Assembly: GCA_964411885.1 (NCBI GenBank)
Contig: CAYPMK010000029.1
Coordinates: forward strand, 1-17,721
Direction of reading: 5' to 3'
DNA: 17,721 nt
Source of the DNA: JAKLHL01 sp964411885
GTDB taxonomy: Bacteria > Bdellovibrionota > JAFGOL01
Shown here piece after piece: positions 15,556 through 17,721 of this stretch; within the stretch, counting starts at the first letter, position 1, and the number at the start of each line of letters is the position of its first letter. Position numbers and translations under genes: made by a program. A model generated the notes under the pieces. That model was given only the letters and a program-made list of their open reading frames with translations. It had not been told where the DNA came from and searched no databases.

Positions 15556-15655
15556 NNNNNNNNNNNNNNNNNNNNNNNNNNNNNNNNNNNNNNNNNNNNN
15601 NNNNNNNNNNNNNNNNNNNNNNNNNNNNNNNNNNNNNNNNNNNNNNNNNNNNNNN
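15556..15655. other. Scaffold gap of exactly 100 N
   Basis: One hundred consecutive N, the conventional size for a gap of unknown length. Any reading frame drawn across it, including the one joining the second lipoprotein to a stop at 15518, is therefore unproven. Confidence 0.98.
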
Positions 15656-16315
15656 ACCAGTTGCAGTAATTGTAGGTTTTACTACTGTTTGGAAAGTATA
15701 TGATCCAGTAACCACACTAGACGCTGGCTGACTGTTGTCTGGCATATAAGCAATAGCTTTTATTGTAGATGAACTCGTCAGTGTCGGTTGGTGATCTTGA
15801 TCATAAAGAGTACCAGAACTTACCGTTGGAGCTGTCGAACCTACATTATATCTTATTACAGCACCAGGTGTTGTAGTGTACATACCTATGGCTGCACCCT
15901 TTAATATAGCACCTGCAGAAGGTGCTGGCACAAAGACAGGAGCCACAACCTGATTAGGTATAGACACTGTATAAGCAGCTGTGGTTTCTTCTGAATCCTC
16001 CATGTCTTTTTTACTAGCTATAGCTCTAACAGTTATATCACTATTTATGATTATAGAGTTTGTATAAACCTGTCCAGACTCTGCAGGGTCGTCACCGTTT
16101 GTGGTATATTTTATTTCTGCATCATCGGTTGCGGTAGTTATAGCAAGCTCTGTTCCGGCAAGAACATTAGATCCATCTAAAATACTAAAAACTGGAGCGT
16201 CAACTTTATATGTTGCTTGGCAATCATCGCCGACACAGCCGCCACCCATTTTTCTGCCACTATCACATGATACAATCATTAAAATACTTAAAAACAATAA
16301 AGATAATTTTTTCAT
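15656..16315 (-). CDS. Lipoprotein with chitobiase-C-terminal-like repeats, cut by gap
   Basis: The first 220 residues are known before the gap. The signal peptide MKKLSLLFLSILMIVSC has a lipobox ending at Cys17, so it should be a lipid-anchored envelope protein. CVGDDC follows at 27-32. Two beta-sandwich repeats of the chitobiase/beta-hexosaminidase C-terminal type are seen (about 37-117 and 123-208), each with the IKYTTNGDDP or IRYNVGSTAP strand and an ITVRAIA/STIKAIAY strand, and a third begins at 212 (KPTITATG). Such domains appear as spacers or binding modules in surface proteins; no enzyme domain is visible. If the 100-N gap kept frame the stop would be at 15518, but its true length is unknown. 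The gene lies 15 bases after its paralogue, with GTAGGA as a modest ribosome binding site. Confidence 0.85.
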
Positions 16316-16330
16316 TATTAATCCTACTTT

Positions 16331-17293
16331 CTACTTAGTGACTTGTTGAGAAACAGTATCAGATGTTGTCATATTAGTATTTTCAGCTTTAAATTCTATT
16401 GTAAATGATGTCACATTTGGAAGTATATTATTGCAAATTATAGGAGCTGAATATGTAGACCACTGTGTTTTTGTAATGTTTAATCCAAGTTGATTTGTAG
16501 GAACATAGCTATATCTGTATTGTATCGTTGATGGCATAGTGTTGGTTATTTGAAGGCAATCGGTGCAAGTAATTATTTTTTGACTTATTACAGAATCACC
16601 ATTTCCTCCTACTTGTAGACTACTACAGCTTACGTGTTTAATAGAAGGTGTTGGAACTTTAAGAGTATATGTAGCAGAACTTACAGGTGATGAAATACCC
16701 GCCTTAATACAAACAGCCCCTATTGTAGTATTCGTAGCAGTAACATCTACAGGGTTTGAATAAACTTGTTCAGAAGGCTCATTATTATTATTATTAACAC
16801 TCTTGGTATACCTCATCTCGTCACATCCATGGGCTGGAGCCACTAGACTAACAGGAAAAGTGGTTAAGTTATAGGTACCACCATCAGGATCAAAAGTAGG
16901 AGAATTAGGAGCTGTAACTGAATAATTAGATTCTGTTATCTCTGAATCTTCCATTCCTTCTTTAATGGCTATTGCTCTTATCTTGGTAACATTTAAAGGA
17001 ACCGTTGATTGATACAAAACTCCATTTTCCAAAGAGCCATCTTCGCTGGCTTTAGGTTCTGAACCATCTACTGTATAGATTATTTTTGCTCCGCCAGTTG
17101 AGGAACTTATCGCAATAGGTGTTCCTGCAGGATGACTTCCTCCATTAGGACTGATTATTGGAGCATCAACTTTCATTGTTTGTGCTTCACAGTCTGCACC
17201 AACACAATTTTCAGGTTTAGCAAATTTACTTTCACATGCTGTTAGCGTTAAGAACAAAACAGATACAAAAATGGCAGGGATAAATTTCTTCAT
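16331..17293 (-). CDS. Lipoprotein with chitobiase-C-terminal-like repeats
   Basis: 320 residues from the ATG at 17293, preferred over an in-frame start at 17320 because AGGAGG lies nine bases upstream and the signal peptide begins there (MKKFIPAIFVSVLFLTLTAC, lipobox Cys20). CVGADC is at 30-35. Three Ig-like repeats follow: 41-127 (IIYTVDGSEP, IRAIAIKEGMEDSE), 130-211 (MRYTKS, GAVCIKAG) and a more diverged 213-318. An Asn run near 167-171 is encoded by five ATT/AAT units. It is clearly paralogous to the next gene: CVGxDC exactly ten residues from the lipid Cys, KVDAP, and KxxMEDSE after the first repeat. The role is unknown; a surface binding or structural protein is likely. A promoter lies 52 bases upstream. 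Confidence 0.88.
   Translation of the reverse strand: MKKFIPAIFVSVLFLTLTACESKFAKPENCVGADCEAQTMKVDAPIISPNGGSHPAGTPIAISSSTGGAKIIYTVDGSEPKASEDGSLENGVLYQSTVPLNVTKIRAIAIKEGMEDSEITESNYSVTAPNSPTFDPDGGTYNLTTFPVSLVAPAHGCDEMRYTKSVNNNNNEPSEQVYSNPVDVTATNTTIGAVCIKAGISSPVSSATYTLKVPTPSIKHVSCSSLQVGGNGDSVISQKIITCTDCLQITNTMPSTIQYRYSYVPTNQLGLNITKTQWSTYSAPIICNNILPNVTSFTIEFKAENTNMTTSDTVSQQVTK
16781..16795. repeat. (ATT)5 trinucleotide repeat inside a lipoprotein gene
   Basis: Five ATT units, read as Asn codons on the minus strand within the second Ig-like repeat. Length change here would alter the Asn run without breaking the frame. Confidence 0.8.
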
Positions 17294-17344
17294 AAACAAG
17301 ATCCTCCTGTTTTTTACCAAACTCTTGTCTGGCCTATGTTAGCG

Positions 17345-17373
17345 ATTATAAGTGTTTTGTTAAAGTAAGTAAA
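17345..17373 (-). promoter_or_regulatory. Sigma70-type promoter of the lipoprotein pair
   Basis: On the minus strand TTTACT (17373-17368) is 17 bases from a perfect TATAAT (17350-17345). A start near 17338 gives a leader of about 45 bases carrying AGGAGG before the lipoprotein ATG. The promoter falls in the 87-base space after guaA, where I see no terminator hairpin. Confidence 0.6.
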
Positions 17374-17380
17374 TAAAAGA

Positions 17381-17721
17381 CTATTCCCATTCTATTGTTG
17401 CAGGAGGTTTAGATGAAATATCATAACAAACACGGTTAACACCCTTGACTTCATTGATGATTATGTTCGAAACCTCTGCTAAAAAATTATGGGGGAAGTG
17501 ATACCAATCTGCTGTCATGCCATCTACACTAGTGACGGCCCTTAATGCTACAACGTTCTCATAGGTCCTGTTATCACCCATAACGCCAACACTCTTTACT
17601 GGTAGCAATACACTAAAAGCCTGCCAAATCTTTGAATACAGATCATGTTTAAATAGCATAGAGATGAATATGTCGTCGACATCCCTTAGAACGTCTAATC
17701 TTTCTTTTGTAAGATCTCCAA
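17381..17721 (-). CDS. guaA: GMP synthase, C-terminal part, 5' end outside window
   Basis: About 112 C-terminal residues are present, open to the window edge. They match the dimerisation domain of glutamine-hydrolysing GMP synthase, which aminates XMP to GMP: KIWQAFSVLLPVKSVGVMGD, then TYENVVALRAVTSVDGMTAD, and the hallmark ending VKGVNRVCYDISSKPPATIEWE split over the last 22 residues before TAG. The frame runs upstream past the internal ATG at 17659 (DDIFIS precedes it, as in the family), so that ATG is not the start. The glutaminase and ATP-pyrophosphatase domains lie outside the window. Confidence 0.95.
   Translation of the reverse strand, partial: GDLTKERLDVLRDVDDIFISMLFKHDLYSKIWQAFSVLLPVKSVGVMGDNRTYENVVALRAVTSVDGMTADWYHFPHNFLAEVSNIIINEVKGVNRVCYDISSKPPATIEWE

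Noticed and set aside
17294..17320. Start at 17320 for the first lipoprotein
   Set aside because: It adds nine polar residues before a standard lipoprotein signal peptide and ignores the AGGAGG site placed for ATG 17293.
17381..17659. A separate 92-residue gene starting at ATG 17659
   Set aside because: The frame is open to the window edge and the upstream residues continue the GMP synthase match, so it is the 3' end of guaA.
1..17721. Search for a phage, defence, CRISPR or transposon system
   Set aside because: No transposase, integrase, nuclease cassette, direct-repeat array or tRNA-edge was seen; the window is housekeeping, pil-like, ETF and envelope genes.

Overview
The window is AT-rich bacterial DNA using the standard code (TGA serves as a stop, for example in queH and pilC), with strong preference for A/T-ending codons, including frequent ATA for isoleucine. 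The phylum cannot be fixed from sequence alone. The gene order PilT-like / PilC / PilS-like kinase / PilR-like regulator recalls the pil clusters of Myxococcus and Geobacter, while the etfB-etfA-acyl-CoA dehydrogenase set resembles those of Bacteroidetes and other anaerobes. A Gram-negative, anaerobic or host-associated lineage is a reasonable guess, because there are two lipoproteins with lipoboxes, a type IV pilus/type II secretion inner-membrane protein and a probable bifurcating-type ETF.

Layout. (1) 2-1645 (+): the 3' part of a large unrecognised protein, truncated by the window edge; its stop abuts the tex stop with no spacer. (2) 1646-5793 (-): a tight operon, queH - small Lys-rich exported protein - argF - tex, joined by ATGA overlaps and a 4-bp gap. 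It is driven by a good sigma70-type promoter so close to queH that the leader should be only a few bases. (3) 5850-9962 (+): an overlapping four-gene operon, a PilT/GspE-like protein that has lost its Walker A motif, PilC/GspF, a short sensor-less histidine kinase, and an NtrC/PilR-type sigma54 activator. (4) 9971-11462 (+): a gene with its own promoter and a signal peptide, encoding a protein with ankyrin-like repeats. (5) 11472-15389 (-): etfB - etfA - acyl-CoA dehydrogenase - DUF6899-like protein, a beta-oxidation/butyryl-CoA-type electron-transfer operon. (6) 15520-15655: a perfect 14-bp inverted repeat running into a 100-N scaffold gap. (7) 15656-17293 (-): two tandem paralogous lipoproteins with chitobiase-C-terminal-like beta-sandwich repeats, the second cut by the gap. 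(8) 17381-17721 (-): the C-terminal end of GMP synthase (guaA).

The most unusual item is the PilT-like protein at 5850-6650. It keeps the secretion-ATPase scaffold and sits exactly where a PilT would in a pil operon, but every glycine and the lysine of the P-loop appear to be replaced and the C-terminus is shortened. It is probably a non-catalytic pseudo-ATPase partner of PilC. The kinase two genes downstream also lacks any sensor region, so the whole locus looks like a reduced or rewired pilus/secretion module. Other points of interest are the 21-lysine tail of the small exported protein, and the shared Cys-Val-Gly-x-Asp-Cys motif at a fixed distance from the lipid-anchoring Cys in the two lipoproteins. 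No CRISPR array, tRNA, rRNA, insertion sequence or defence island was seen.
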